A DNA stretch of 64,000 nucleotides from Anaerolineales bacterium (GTDB lineage: Bacteria; Chloroflexota; Anaerolineae; Anaerolineales; Anaerolineaceae). Below the pieces are notes generated by a model. It made no database searches, was not told where the DNA came from, and saw only the letters and a list, made by a program, of their open reading frames with translations. Position numbers and translations under genes: made by a program. Of this stretch, positions 42,729 through 51,310 are shown piece after piece. The stretch lies in the NCBI GenBank assembly GCA_020060485.1, contig JAGVAB010000141.1:1-64000 (forward strand), in the 5' to 3' direction. Each line of letters begins with the position of its first letter. The stretch's first letter is position 1.

Positions 42729-44255
42729 ATGAATGACAACCACACGGTCTTTGGTGAAAAGAAATGGCTGTTCTGGCTTTCGGTGGTAGTGATCTTCGCC
42801 GTTGGGCTGGTCATCCGTTTCTATGATTTGGATGATGCCCCGCTGGACTTTCACCCCACGCGCCAGCTTCATTCGGCCCTGATGGCGCGCGGCATGTATT
42901 ATCAGAACCTGCCGGACGTACCAGCCTGGCAGCGGGAACTGGCCGTGCAGCAGTGGAAGCAGGAGGGCCTGATCGAGCCGCCCATCATGGAGCGTTTGAC
43001 GGCTTTGACGTATGCCATCACGGGCGAAGTCAACCTGGCTTACGCCAGAGTGTCTGCCATCTTCTTCTGGACTCTGGGCGGGATCGGCTTGCTGCTGCTG
43101 TTGAAGGATTTGGTCGGCGCAGACGGGGCGGTGATCGGCCTGGCGTATTACATGATCCTGCCCTATGCAGCGTTGGCCAGCCGCTCTTTTCAACCGGACC
43201 CGCTGCTGACCGCCGGCATTGTGTGGGGTTGGTGGGGCATGCTGCGCTGGCACCGCCAGCCAACTTGGAAGTGGACGGTCATCGCCGGATTGCTGGCCGG
43301 GCTGGCAATCTTCATCAAATCGACGGCAGTCTTCTTCATTGGCCCAGCCTGGGTGGGATTGATCCTGGCCGAGATGGGCATCAAGCAAGCTATTCGCAGC
43401 AAGCAGGTGTGGGCGCTGGCTGGTCTTACCGTGCTGCCCTATGCCTTGTTCCATATTTATGGGGTGTACATTGTCGGCCTGCTGGGCGGGCAGTTCAGCC
43501 TGCGATTCTTCCCCAATCTGTGGATCGATCCGGTTACCTATCTGCGCTGGAAAGGCATGATTGCCAGCACGCTGGTCTTTGAATGGTTCCTGGCTGCATT
43601 GTTGGGCATCTTCCTGATCCGCGGGAAAGGACCGCGCACCCTCTTCATTGCGGTGTGGTTCGGGTATTTTGTGTATGGCATGACCTTCTCACATCATATC
43701 TCCACTCATGACTATTACCAACTGCCCTTTGTTCCGGCGGTGGCGGTGGGTCTGGCGGCTGCGGCCCAGGTGGTGGTCAACCGTTTGCAAGCACCCAAAG
43801 CGGTGCTGTATCCTGTGTTGATCGGTGCGACTTTGTTGTGGGTCACGCTGAATGCCTGGGATGTGCGCGTGGCGCTCAAACGCGATGATTACCGGGGCGA
43901 TGCAGCCTTTTGGAGCATGCTGGGTGAAAAACTAGAGGGCAAGTCTGTGGTTTCGATCACTCCGGATTACGGCTACCGTCTTGCCTACTGGGGCTGGACG
44001 CCCTCGCAAAACTGGCTGTCTTCCGGCGATTTTAATTACCGCGCCCTGGCCGGGCAGGAATTTGACATGGAGAAGATGTTCAGGGAAGAAGTGGCCGGTA
44101 AAGACGTTTTTCTGGTGACTATGTTTGGCGAACTGGACCGGCAGCCCAAGATCAAGGGTTTGCTCTACGAAAACTATCCGCTGCTGGAAGAAGACGAAGA
44201 ATTCGTGATATTCGATCTGCGGAATCCATTGCCTGAAGCTCAGGTAGAGGAATAA
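42729..44255 (+). CDS. GT-C-type polytopic membrane protein, sixth of six
   Basis: Membrane protein of 508 aa with about 10-11 hydrophobic segments, a clear paralogue of the protein at 40678. Shared points in order: APLDFHPTRQLHSALMARG versus PPLDFHATRQLRSAIIARA, EPPIMER versus EPPILEN, ASRSFQPDP versus ATRSFQPDP, and a C-terminal GKDVFLVTMFGELDRQPKIK ending in FVIFDLRN. Its context and likely role (transfer of a lipid-linked sugar outside the cytoplasm) are the same. The start ATG follows AGATAACAC, a weak ribosome site. Confidence 0.7.
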   Translation: MNDNHTVFGEKKWLFWLSVVVIFAVGLVIRFYDLDDAPLDFHPTRQLHSALMARGMYYQNLPDVPAWQRELAVQQWKQEGLIEPPIMERLTALTYAITGEVNLAYARVSAIFFWTLGGIGLLLLLKDLVGADGAVIGLAYYMILPYAALASRSFQPDPLLTAGIVWGWWGMLRWHRQPTWKWTVIAGLLAGLAIFIKSTAVFFIGPAWVGLILAEMGIKQAIRSKQVWALAGLTVLPYALFHIYGVYIVGLLGGQFSLRFFPNLWIDPVTYLRWKGMIASTLVFEWFLAALLGIFLIRGKGPRTLFIAVWFGYFVYGMTFSHHISTHDYYQLPFVPAVAVGLAAAAQVVVNRLQAPKAVLYPVLIGATLLWVTLNAWDVRVALKRDDYRGDAAFWSMLGEKLEGKSVVSITPDYGYRLAYWGWTPSQNWLSSGDFNYRALAGQEFDMEKMFREEVAGKDVFLVTMFGELDRQPKIKGLLYENYPLLEEDEEFVIFDLRNPLPEAQVEE

Positions 44256-44320
44256 TTCTGAAAGGCAAGGTCTCCGGCTGGCACAGAAGTTGTTTTACTG
44301 CCTGAGACCAGGAAAGCAGT

Positions 44321-45085
44321 ATGCTGGTATCGATCATTACACCATCTTTTAATCAAGCAAAGTTTCTGGAGAAAACCATCCAGTCCGTTTTGGGGCAGGA
44401 CTATCCGGAAATTGAATACATCATTATTGACGGCGCATCCACGGATGGCAGCCAGGAGATCATCCACAAGTATGCAGAGCATCTGGCGCACTGGGTGTCC
44501 GAGCCGGACCTGGGGCAAACGGACGCCATCAACAAGGGCTTTGCGTTGGCAAAAGGCGAGGTGCTGGCCTGGCTGAATTCGGATGACACCCTGGAACCGC
44601 ACGCCGTGTCCGAAGCGGTAGCCTGGTTGCAGGATCACCCGGAAGTCGGCATGGTGTATGGGGACGGCAATTTCATTGATGCCCAGGGTAAAGTGATTGG
44701 CAAGTTCCCTTCGGCGCAGACGGATTATGGCCGCCTGATGCAGGGCTATGTGCATATCTGCCAGCAGGCGGCCTTCTTTCGCACTGGTTTGTGGAAACAG
44801 GTCGGGCCGCTGGATCCCTCGTTCTATTTTGCGATGGATTATGACCTGTGGGTGCGCCTGGCGAAGATCGCCCCGCTGGTGTATGTGCCCCGTTTGTGGG
44901 CCAATTTCCGCCTGCACGGGGATGCCAAGACCATCTCGGCCGATGACCGCTGCTGGCCGGAGATGCTGAAAGTACACCGCCGCGAGGGCGGTTCCTGGTT
45001 CTCGGCGATCCATGCCAAGTATCTGCTGCGCACGCTGCTGGCGCCAGTCATCACACGTAGACGGCGCAGGATGTTTGAGGAATAA
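44321..45085 (+). CDS. Glycosyltransferase family 2, last gene of the glycan cluster
   Basis: Predicted GT-A glycosyltransferase of 254 aa. VSIITPSFNQAKFLEKTIQ (residues 3-21), IIIDGASTDGSQEII, GQTDAINKGFAL and metal-binding LNSDDTL (about 84-90); DYDLWVRLAKIAP carries the likely catalytic acids. It is the close relative of the GT2 at 38805. A strong terminator lies 26 bp downstream, so it probably ends the 38-kb transcription run. Confidence 0.9.
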   Translation: MLVSIITPSFNQAKFLEKTIQSVLGQDYPEIEYIIIDGASTDGSQEIIHKYAEHLAHWVSEPDLGQTDAINKGFALAKGEVLAWLNSDDTLEPHAVSEAVAWLQDHPEVGMVYGDGNFIDAQGKVIGKFPSAQTDYGRLMQGYVHICQQAAFFRTGLWKQVGPLDPSFYFAMDYDLWVRLAKIAPLVYVPRLWANFRLHGDAKTISADDRCWPEMLKVHRREGGSWFSAIHAKYLLRTLLAPVITRRRRRMFEE

Positions 45086-45111
45086 ACGGGATCAGTTGAT
45101 CGGGGATCAGG

Positions 45112-45137
45112 CAATCAGGAAGGCAACTTCCTGATTG
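45112..45137 (+). terminator. Terminator of the glycan cluster
   Basis: Perfect 11-bp inverted repeat CAATCAGGAAG (45112-45122) / CTTCCTGATTG (45127-45137) with a GCAA loop, followed by TTTTG. A related hairpin is at 49744. Confidence 0.8.
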
Positions 45138-45154
45138 TTTTGAATTAAATAGAT

Positions 45155-45183
45155 TTGCTTTTTAGGGTGTCAGGGAAGATAAT
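45155..45183 (+). promoter_or_regulatory. Promoter-like sequence, module copy A
   Basis: -35-like TTGCTT (45155-45160), 17-bp spacer, -10-like GATAAT (45178-45183), upstream of the gene at 45234. The segment GGGTGTCAGGGAAGATAAT resembles sequences at 51287 and, less fully, 49793. Confidence 0.55.
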
Positions 45184-45233
45184 AGTGTCATGGGTGACAG
45201 TAAATTTCAATCAATGTGACGAGATCAAGCAAT

Positions 45234-46331
45234 ATGACAAAGCAAAAAAAAGATAAACCTGCCTCAGCAAAAAAGACGCTTCTTGTAATTTCCATATTGG
45301 TGCTTCTTCTTTGTTGTTTACCAATGTTTTTATTATGGTATCTACCCTTCGATCCCAAATCACCTCCACCAACTGAATTGGGAAGCGAACCTGAATTTGA
45401 TGCCCTTTTTGAAAATGACAAATGGTCATACTTGTTTATTGAAGGTAATCAGATCATTCAGACTGATATCAAGGGTGATGATGAGCGAATAGCTTTTGAT
45501 ATTGTTGAAGCAACCCAAAATACTACCTCAAGATTAGAACGTAGTGTTGCGATTTCTCATGACAGGAAATTGATGATTGTTTATTATAAAAACAAAAGAA
45601 ACGAAATAGAGGTAAATCATTTAATTGTCAATTTGTTGTCTGATGAGATCATTCATATCCCAAAAGAAATAGATGGTTATAGTTCTGCTGGTGCAGCATA
45701 TTGGTTAGGTCCTGATGTTTTCCTGTTATCAATATCTAAACTTCGTGAAGACGGAGAGGGCTCTGAACTTTCTTCATTTGTAGAAGCATTTGCACGCTTT
45801 GATATTAATGATATGGCAAATCCTCAAATACTGACTTTTGATCAATGCAGATCAACTCGAGTTTATGATTATGAAAATAGGGTTCTATTGCTTACTGATC
45901 CATGTGGTCCTGGTAACCAGGATGTTAGAGCAATCGATATTGATGGATTAAGATTGGCAAATGCACGGGAGAGTGAAATCTATAAGATGTGTAGTTACTC
46001 AAAGTGGCGCGAAAATGAAATTTGTCCGCAACATCCCAAAACTGCACCCGGGACAACATTGGAGACTGAAAGTGTGACAGGAGAATACCACGACCCAATG
46101 TTGCTTGAATTTAATAGATGGTATAACGAAAATAGTGGTAGATCCAAAATTTATTTGGACGATAGAATCGTTAGGATAACAGATGCTGGCTTAAGATACC
46201 ATCCTTTTTGGGATTCGAGTATGGAGATGTTTATTTGGCAGGAATGGAATAACATGTATCAGATGGATGTTGATGGGCACTATCGATTATGGCATGAAGG
46301 TGACTATTTGGGGAAAATACCCAAGAATTGA
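45234..46331 (+). CDS. Membrane-anchored extracytoplasmic protein of unknown function
   Basis: Protein of 365 aa that I do not recognise. A lysine-rich N-terminus and one hydrophobic helix (about residues 15-36) would anchor it in the membrane, followed by a proline-rich linker (SPPPTELG) and a soluble domain of about 310 residues. Short repeated strands such as SYLFIEGNQIIQTDIKGDD, FLLSISKLREDG and VLLLTDPCGPG suggest a beta-propeller-like fold with four or five blades. The gene is much more AT-rich than the glycan cluster. I prefer the ATG at 45234 over an upstream GTG; the ribosome site is weak. Confidence 0.7.
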   Translation: MTKQKKDKPASAKKTLLVISILVLLLCCLPMFLLWYLPFDPKSPPPTELGSEPEFDALFENDKWSYLFIEGNQIIQTDIKGDDERIAFDIVEATQNTTSRLERSVAISHDRKLMIVYYKNKRNEIEVNHLIVNLLSDEIIHIPKEIDGYSSAGAAYWLGPDVFLLSISKLREDGEGSELSSFVEAFARFDINDMANPQILTFDQCRSTRVYDYENRVLLLTDPCGPGNQDVRAIDIDGLRLANARESEIYKMCSYSKWRENEICPQHPKTAPGTTLETESVTGEYHDPMLLEFNRWYNENSGRSKIYLDDRIVRITDAGLRYHPFWDSSMEMFIWQEWNNMYQMDVDGHYRLWHEGDYLGKIPKN

Positions 46332-46489
46332 TAATGAAAAATCGAATGAATTAGCCTCCCTTGTGCTTTTATCCTCGCAAATCGAGGTTGTTTGAGTGAT
46401 GCATGCTTAGGTATGGAATTGAAGGATATTGTTCCTTGTATTGGTTATTTTCCGGTAAATCAACAAAGAATGTGTAAAAGGAGTTTTCA

Positions 46490-46954
46490 ATGATCGATAC
46501 GCCCAGGCTATTGATTCGCCCATTTCAGGAGCAGGATGGACATGCTTTATTTGAATATCTTTCAGACCCATCTGTCTATCGTTTCGAACCGGGTGAGCCT
46601 GTTTCGTTAGATCAAGCCAAAGAGCTGGCGGCGGAAAGGTCAAAGGGCACTGATTTCTGGGCGGTGATTTTAAAAAGTAACCAGGCACTGACAGGGCATT
46701 TGTATTTCAAACAGACAGAACCCGAAAAATTTAGGACCTGGGAGCTAGGGTATATCTTTAACCCGGCATATCATCACAATGGGTATGCCGCAGAATCGGC
46801 CCGCGCGCTGATTCAGTATGGTTTCGAGCATTTTGGGATTCACCGGATCGTTGCATACTGCAATCCCGAAAATACGGCGTCGTGGAAATTGTTGGAGCGG
46901 ATTGGTATGCCAGGGAAATTAATCGGTTTAATTATGAGCTTGGACAGTAAATAG
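46490..46954 (+). CDS. RimJ/RimL-type GNAT acetyltransferase, probably C-terminally truncated
   Basis: GNAT-family protein of 154 aa. The N-terminal TPRLLIRPFQEQDGHALFEY, WELGYIFNPAYHHNGYAAESARALIQYGF (acetyl-CoA loop) and HRIVAYCNPENTASWKLLERIGM are typical of the RimJ/RimL branch. Normally 20-30 residues follow the ERIGM segment and form the last beta-strands. Here only 16 unusual residues (PGKLIGLIMSLDSK as end) precede the stop, so the 3' end looks replaced or frameshifted. AAAAGGAG precedes the ATG. Activity is uncertain. Confidence 0.75.
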   Translation: MIDTPRLLIRPFQEQDGHALFEYLSDPSVYRFEPGEPVSLDQAKELAAERSKGTDFWAVILKSNQALTGHLYFKQTEPEKFRTWELGYIFNPAYHHNGYAAESARALIQYGFEHFGIHRIVAYCNPENTASWKLLERIGMPGKLIGLIMSLDSK

Positions 46955-47072
46955 CCGCAACAGTTAAATAACAAAAACGGCCCAACACCAGATCCACCTG
47001 ACCGAATTCGGCCCAAGGGAGCGGCAGGCATTTGGTAGAAAATGTGATTTTCTGATTGTTTGCTTGTCAAAA

Positions 47073-47100
47073 TTGGGACAGCAACACAAACCGTTATAAT
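47073..47100 (+). promoter_or_regulatory. Promoter of the histidine kinase gene
   Basis: -35-like TTGGGA (47073-47078), 16-bp spacer, -10 TATAAT (47095-47100). The start would lie near 47107, giving a leader of about 40 nt before the ATG at 47146. Confidence 0.6.
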
Positions 47101-47145
47101 TGGCTCGATGTATAAAACCAATCTACTCGTAAAACAGGTTAAGCC

Positions 47146-49302
47146 ATGTCACCTCAAGCAATTTCGTATATAACCATCCTCACTGCCGCTACAATCATAT
47201 CAATCACATTGTCCTTGTATGCCTGGAAGCAAAGGCAGACGACAGGCGCCAAACTGTTTTCTTTGATGATGCTGTCTCTATTTGTATGGAGTCTGACCTA
47301 TCTTGTACAAATTCTCTCCCCCGATCTCGCTTCACAGGCTTTTTGGAACAAAACAACCTATTTCGGTATTGTGTCAACGCCAATTTTCTGGTTCCTGTTC
47401 GCCCTGGAATACACTGAGCGCAAGAGCTGGATCACCCGCAAGCGCCTGATGGCTCTTTTTGTTTTCCCGGTGATCACCATCCTGATGATCTGGAGCAATG
47501 ATTTCCATCATCTGTTCTGGTCAACCGACGGGAAACTCGTTCAGGAAGGTGGTGTACTGCTCAGGAGCGCCCAGAACGGGGTCTGGTTCTGGATGCATAC
47601 AATTTATTCCTATTTTTTCATCGTGGCCGGGACGGTCATGGTTGTGCGTGCCTTGTTACACTGGCCTTCACAATATCGCGGGCAAATGAGTTGGATCTTG
47701 CTGGCCGTCTTTGCACCCTGGATATTCAACATTATTCAAATTTTCCAATTGCTGCCCATTGTCATTGATTTGACTCCGTTTGCATTCACAATAACCGGGG
47801 TAGGCATGGTATTTGCCCTGTTCAGACATCGCCTGCTGGATCTGGCGCCTGTTGCGCGCGAAGTCATTCTTGAAGGGATGCATGACGGCATTATCGTTCT
47901 TGACCCTGTCGACCGTATCGTTGAGACAAACAAAGCTGTACACCATATCCTGAATGTCCCTGAGAACCAGGCACTGATTGGTAAAAAACTTGCGGAAGCG
48001 ATTATCCAGTGGCCAATACTGGTCAGGGAAAGCGAAATGGCCACAGAAACAGAGGTTGAAGTCACGCTTGGCTCAGGAGCTGACCAACGCTGGGTTGGGT
48101 TGAGCAGTTTGCCGCTGAGAGACAAACAGAAGAACGCGGTTGGGCGTTTGATCATCATCCGCGATATTACTCCTCGCAAAAGAGCTGAGGAGCAGGTGCG
48201 CAAACTTTCTCGGGCAGTTGAGGCAAGTCCAACCTCTATCGTCATCACAGGGCTAGATGGAAACATTCAGTATGTGAATCCAAAATTTTCACAGGTGACT
48301 GGTTACACTTTTGACGAAGCATTCGGCAAAAATCCAAACATTCTCAAAACCGGGCAAACGCCTGTTGGCACGCACAGCGACCTGTGGAAAACAATTTCTG
48401 CAGGGCGTGAATGGCGTGGTGAATTTTGCAACCGGAAAAAGAATGGAGAACTGTATTGGGAAATGGCATCGATTTCTCCGATCCATGATGAGGATGGGAA
48501 GATCACCCATTATGTGGCTGTTAAAGAAGACATCACTGAACAGAAGCGCGCCCAGGACGCGCTCTTAATCGCTTACGATCAGGCACTGGAAGCCAGCCGT
48601 GCGAAAAGCCAGTTGCTCGCCAGGGTGAGCCACGAATTGCGTACTCCCCTGGGAGGCATTCTGGGCTACGCCGAACTACTCCGGGACGGTGAGTTGGGAG
48701 AGGTCAAAGAAATTCAGAAAGAAGCATTAAAAAGCATATTGGAAAATTCCAGGTATTTAACGGCAATGGTCAATGAATTGCTCGATGAAGCCCAGATTCA
48801 AGCCAACACGACCATCCTCAAGGAAAAAATCTTTTCTCCAGTCACACTCCTGGAACAGGCAGTTTCGGGTTTGGATATTATGGCAGAGAAAAAAGGGCTG
48901 GGCTTTTTCACACACATTGATCCAAACTTGCCTGAGCATTTGTTTGGCGATGAGCAGCGCTTGCGTCAAATTTTGATCAACCTGATTGGGAATGCCATCA
49001 AGTTCACCGAAAAAGGGGAAGTGTGGGTCAGGTTGGAGCGTCACGCTCCAAAGCATTGGGCAATGGAGGTAAGGGACACTGGCATGGGCATCCCGGATGA
49101 AGCGCAAGCATCTATTTTTGAACCCTTCCAACAAGGTCAGAACGCGATCACCAGTGAGAATCGCGGGATTGGATTGGGGTTAGCCATTACCAAACAATTG
49201 GTAGAATTGATGGGTGGACGCATCAATCTCGACAGCCAAACAGGGCAAGGAAGTCGTTTCACTGTGCTGCTTCCTGTTAAATTGCCTCCACAAGAAAGCT
49301 AA
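47146..49302 (+). CDS. 7TM sensor histidine kinase with two PAS domains
   Basis: Membrane sensor kinase of 718 aa. Seven hydrophobic segments fill residues about 5-228, in the pattern of the HisKA_7TM sensor domain (FWFLFALEYTERKSW, HHLFW, GVGMVFALFRHRLLDLAPVAR). PAS 1 covers about 240-345 and PAS 2 about 352-465 (DGNIQYVNPKFSQVTGY). The H-box SHELRTPLGG puts the phosphorylated His at 496; the N-box is at about 608-617, G1 at DTGMGIP and G2 at NRGIGLGLAI. All catalytic boxes look intact. It lies 6 bp before a receiver protein, its probable partner. Confidence 0.93.
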   Translation: MSPQAISYITILTAATIISITLSLYAWKQRQTTGAKLFSLMMLSLFVWSLTYLVQILSPDLASQAFWNKTTYFGIVSTPIFWFLFALEYTERKSWITRKRLMALFVFPVITILMIWSNDFHHLFWSTDGKLVQEGGVLLRSAQNGVWFWMHTIYSYFFIVAGTVMVVRALLHWPSQYRGQMSWILLAVFAPWIFNIIQIFQLLPIVIDLTPFAFTITGVGMVFALFRHRLLDLAPVAREVILEGMHDGIIVLDPVDRIVETNKAVHHILNVPENQALIGKKLAEAIIQWPILVRESEMATETEVEVTLGSGADQRWVGLSSLPLRDKQKNAVGRLIIIRDITPRKRAEEQVRKLSRAVEASPTSIVITGLDGNIQYVNPKFSQVTGYTFDEAFGKNPNILKTGQTPVGTHSDLWKTISAGREWRGEFCNRKKNGELYWEMASISPIHDEDGKITHYVAVKEDITEQKRAQDALLIAYDQALEASRAKSQLLARVSHELRTPLGGILGYAELLRDGELGEVKEIQKEALKSILENSRYLTAMVNELLDEAQIQANTTILKEKIFSPVTLLEQAVSGLDIMAEKKGLGFFTHIDPNLPEHLFGDEQRLRQILINLIGNAIKFTEKGEVWVRLERHAPKHWAMEVRDTGMGIPDEAQASIFEPFQQGQNAITSENRGIGLGLAITKQLVELMGGRINLDSQTGQGSRFTVLLPVKLPPQES

Positions 49303-49308
49303 AGGGAC

Positions 49309-49692
49309 ATGATGGAAAAGCCGCTTGTTTTGATTGTCGAAGACGACCCAGCGCAGAACCAGATCTTCAATATATCGCTGAGAAATGATTTTGTTGTGGA
49401 AACTTTTCTGGATGGGGATTCTGCCGCCGCCCGGCTGGAGGAAGTGATCCCTGCGCTGGTCTTGCTGGACTTGAATCTGCCCGGCAAATCCGGGCGTGAA
49501 CTGCTTTCCCAAATCCGTGGGGATAAACGTTTCGCAACCAGCCGCGTCATTTTGACCACAGCAGATGATCAGCAAGCAGACTTGCTCGACAAGGATGCTG
49601 ACCTGGTCCTGCTGAAACCGATCAGTCCCGGCCAATTAAAGGAGCTGGCGCTGCGGCTTGTTCCGGGATATCCAAATGGTGAGGCGAAATGA
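49309..49692 (+). CDS. Stand-alone response-regulator receiver domain
   Basis: CheY-like receiver of 127 aa with no output domain. The acidic pocket is E11-D12-D13, the phosphorylated Asp is D54 in LLDLNLPGKSG, the conserved Thr is in ILTTADD, and the Lys is in LLKPIS. A GGG-rich site precedes the two adjacent ATG codons (49309 and 49312). It lies 6 bp downstream of the kinase gene, so phosphotransfer from that kinase is likely. The final output is unknown; it must act through a protein partner. Confidence 0.92.
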   Translation: MMEKPLVLIVEDDPAQNQIFNISLRNDFVVETFLDGDSAAARLEEVIPALVLLDLNLPGKSGRELLSQIRGDKRFATSRVILTTADDQQADLLDKDADLVLLKPISPGQLKELALRLVPGYPNGEAK

Positions 49693-49743
49693 TGGTGAGC
49701 AAGGAAGGAGTTTGAGGGGGTAACAGGAAATAGCGGATCAGGG

Positions 49744-49765
49744 ATCAGGAAGTTGTATTCCTGAT
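49744..49765 (+). terminator. Terminator-like hairpin after the two-component pair
   Basis: ATCAGGAA (49744-49751) / TTCCTGAT (49758-49765), 8 bp perfect with a 6-nt loop. Closely related in sequence to the cluster terminator at 45112 and likewise followed by a promoter-like segment. Confidence 0.55.
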
Positions 49766-49783
49766 TGCTTACATTGACAGAAT

Positions 49784-49811
49784 TTGACTTTTGGGCATCA
49801 CGTGGGACAAT
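49784..49811 (+). promoter_or_regulatory. Promoter-like sequence, module copy B
   Basis: -35 TTGACT (49784-49789), 16-bp spacer, -10-like GACAAT (49806-49811), about 40 bp before the lipoprotein ATG at 49853. Its GGGCATCA segment resembles those near 45165 and 51287. Confidence 0.5.
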
Positions 49812-49852
49812 GTTTGCAGTCAGACTTTTTTGTATTAGAAAATGGGGACGAG

Positions 49853-50515
49853 ATGAAAGATCGTTCGCTTATGTTTAGTTTCTGTTGTATGCTGATCCTC
49901 GCCAGCTTGCTGAGTGGATGCAGCGCGGCTGGAAAGCTGCCCTGCCCGGAGCCGGGCGATGTGATCGCTGTCCCTAACCCGGAGGAAGGGCTTGCAGCTT
50001 TTACCCTGCAAAACGACACCTGCATGAGCATTTGTCAGTTGTTTGTCTCGCCGGACCACTGCGAGTACGTGGGCGGGGAGAACTGGGTTGCAGGACATCC
50101 CTTGCGCAGTGAAGAGTCAGTCACCATGTACATCCCGCCGGGGAAATACTTCACCTGGGTGGAATACTGCACCGAAGAGTTCCGCGCCGATGAGCACCTG
50201 AAAGTTAATGCGGACACCGTTCATTCTTTCATCAACTCCACCAAAGGCAATACCCCGCCCTGCAAGACCTCGCTGACCGTGATCAATAATGCTGATGTGC
50301 CGATCTGCCAACTGCGGATAGGTATCTTGGAGAGTGTCTACACCGGCTATAATTGGCTCGGTGAGGAATATATTCAGCCTGGCGAGTCACTTGTGCTTAC
50401 TTTGAGACCTGACACGTATTTCCTCCGCGCCGAGGGCTGCGACGGCGATTGGCTGCGCTCGGAGACAGATGTGCAGATCTCAGGTGAGCAGTCCTGGAAG
50501 GTGCCGGAAGATTAA
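49853..50515 (+). CDS. Lipoprotein with two tandem cysteine-containing repeats
   Basis: Secreted lipoprotein of 220 aa. The signal peptide ends in the lipobox LSGC with the lipidated Cys at 23. The mature part is two related units of about 80 residues: unit 1 with CMSICQLFVSP, ENWVAGHPL, YIPPGKYFTWVEYC; unit 2 with DVPICQLRIG, YNWLGEEYI, LRPDTYFLRAEGC. Each has an ICQL strand and a final Y-x5-C, suggesting one intramolecular disulfide per unit and an immunoglobulin-like beta fold. GGGGACGAG precedes the ATG. I do not recognise the family; function unknown. Confidence 0.75.
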   Translation: MKDRSLMFSFCCMLILASLLSGCSAAGKLPCPEPGDVIAVPNPEEGLAAFTLQNDTCMSICQLFVSPDHCEYVGGENWVAGHPLRSEESVTMYIPPGKYFTWVEYCTEEFRADEHLKVNADTVHSFINSTKGNTPPCKTSLTVINNADVPICQLRIGILESVYTGYNWLGEEYIQPGESLVLTLRPDTYFLRAEGCDGDWLRSETDVQISGEQSWKVPED

Positions 50516-50566
50516 GATGGTTGGATTAGAAGACTTGTTGGATGAGGAAGTTGTGGAGAAAATGGT

Positions 50567-51247
50567 ATGAGCATCGGTGAAGCGTTTAACAGGTCAATCG
50601 AATATTATGATGATTGGATGATGAAAGCCTTGCCAAATTATGGCGACATTTTTGGCACTGCGCTGGATTTGCTGACTTTTGCGCCAGGGGAATGCAATCA
50701 GGTATTGGACCTGGGCGCCGGGACAGGCCTGTTTTCAAAGCATGTCCTGGAGAAATACCCGAAGGCGAATTTTGTGCTCTATGATCTGGCAGACAAGATG
50801 TTAGACGTGGCGCGGAAACGGTTCGAAAATCATGCACAGCAATTCAGGTATGTGGTGGGCGATTATCGAAAGCTGGAAGAAGGAGCGGTTGTTGACCTGG
50901 TGATCTCCAGTTTATCCATCCATCATCTGGGAGATCAGGAAAAGCGTGCGTTATTTGGCAATATCTACAGGTTGCTGCGCAAAGGGGGCATCTTTATCAA
51001 TATCGATCAAATTCGCGGCGAGACACCCTGGTTGCGGGAGCTGTACTGGAATCATTGGTTAGCGCAGGTCAGAGCATCCGGCGCTTCAGAAGAACGCATA
51101 CAGGAGAGTATTGACCGGCGGACCGCTTTTGATAAAGATGCGCTGCTGGCAGACCAATTGCAATGGCTGAAAAACAGCGGCTTTGGGAACGTGGATTGTG
51201 TGTACAAGAACTTTTTTGTGGGTGTTTTTCTGGCGATCAAGGAATAA
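50567..51247 (+). CDS. Class I SAM-dependent methyltransferase
   Basis: Predicted soluble methyltransferase of 226 aa. Motif I VLDLGAGTGLFSKHVLEKYP (about residues 47-66), the acidic FVLYDLADKML, motif II VVGDYRKLE and motif IV VVDLVISSLSIHHLGD are clear. The motif spacing and the later RGETPWLRELYWNHWLAQV helix resemble CmoA-like and related small-molecule methyltransferases, but its substrate is unclear. It sits alone between a lipoprotein gene and a hypothetical gene, with no obvious operon. Confidence 0.85.
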   Translation: MSIGEAFNRSIEYYDDWMMKALPNYGDIFGTALDLLTFAPGECNQVLDLGAGTGLFSKHVLEKYPKANFVLYDLADKMLDVARKRFENHAQQFRYVVGDYRKLEEGAVVDLVISSLSIHHLGDQEKRALFGNIYRLLRKGGIFINIDQIRGETPWLRELYWNHWLAQVRASGASEERIQESIDRRTAFDKDALLADQLQWLKNSGFGNVDCVYKNFFVGVFLAIKE

Positions 51248-51274
51248 GCGTGTCCCCATACAGGGGTGCAGGAT

Positions 51275-51304
51275 TTGATTTTTCAGGGCATCAGGGAGGA
51301 TAAT
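51275..51304 (+). promoter_or_regulatory. Promoter-like sequence, module copy C (or ribosome site)
   Basis: TTGATT (51275-51280), 18-bp spacer, GATAAT (51299-51304). If it is a promoter, transcription would start at or next to the ATG at 51311 (leaderless). The same bases include GGGAGG at 51294-51299, which is also a good ribosome site for that ATG. Confidence 0.4.
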
Positions 51305-51310
51305 TCATCT

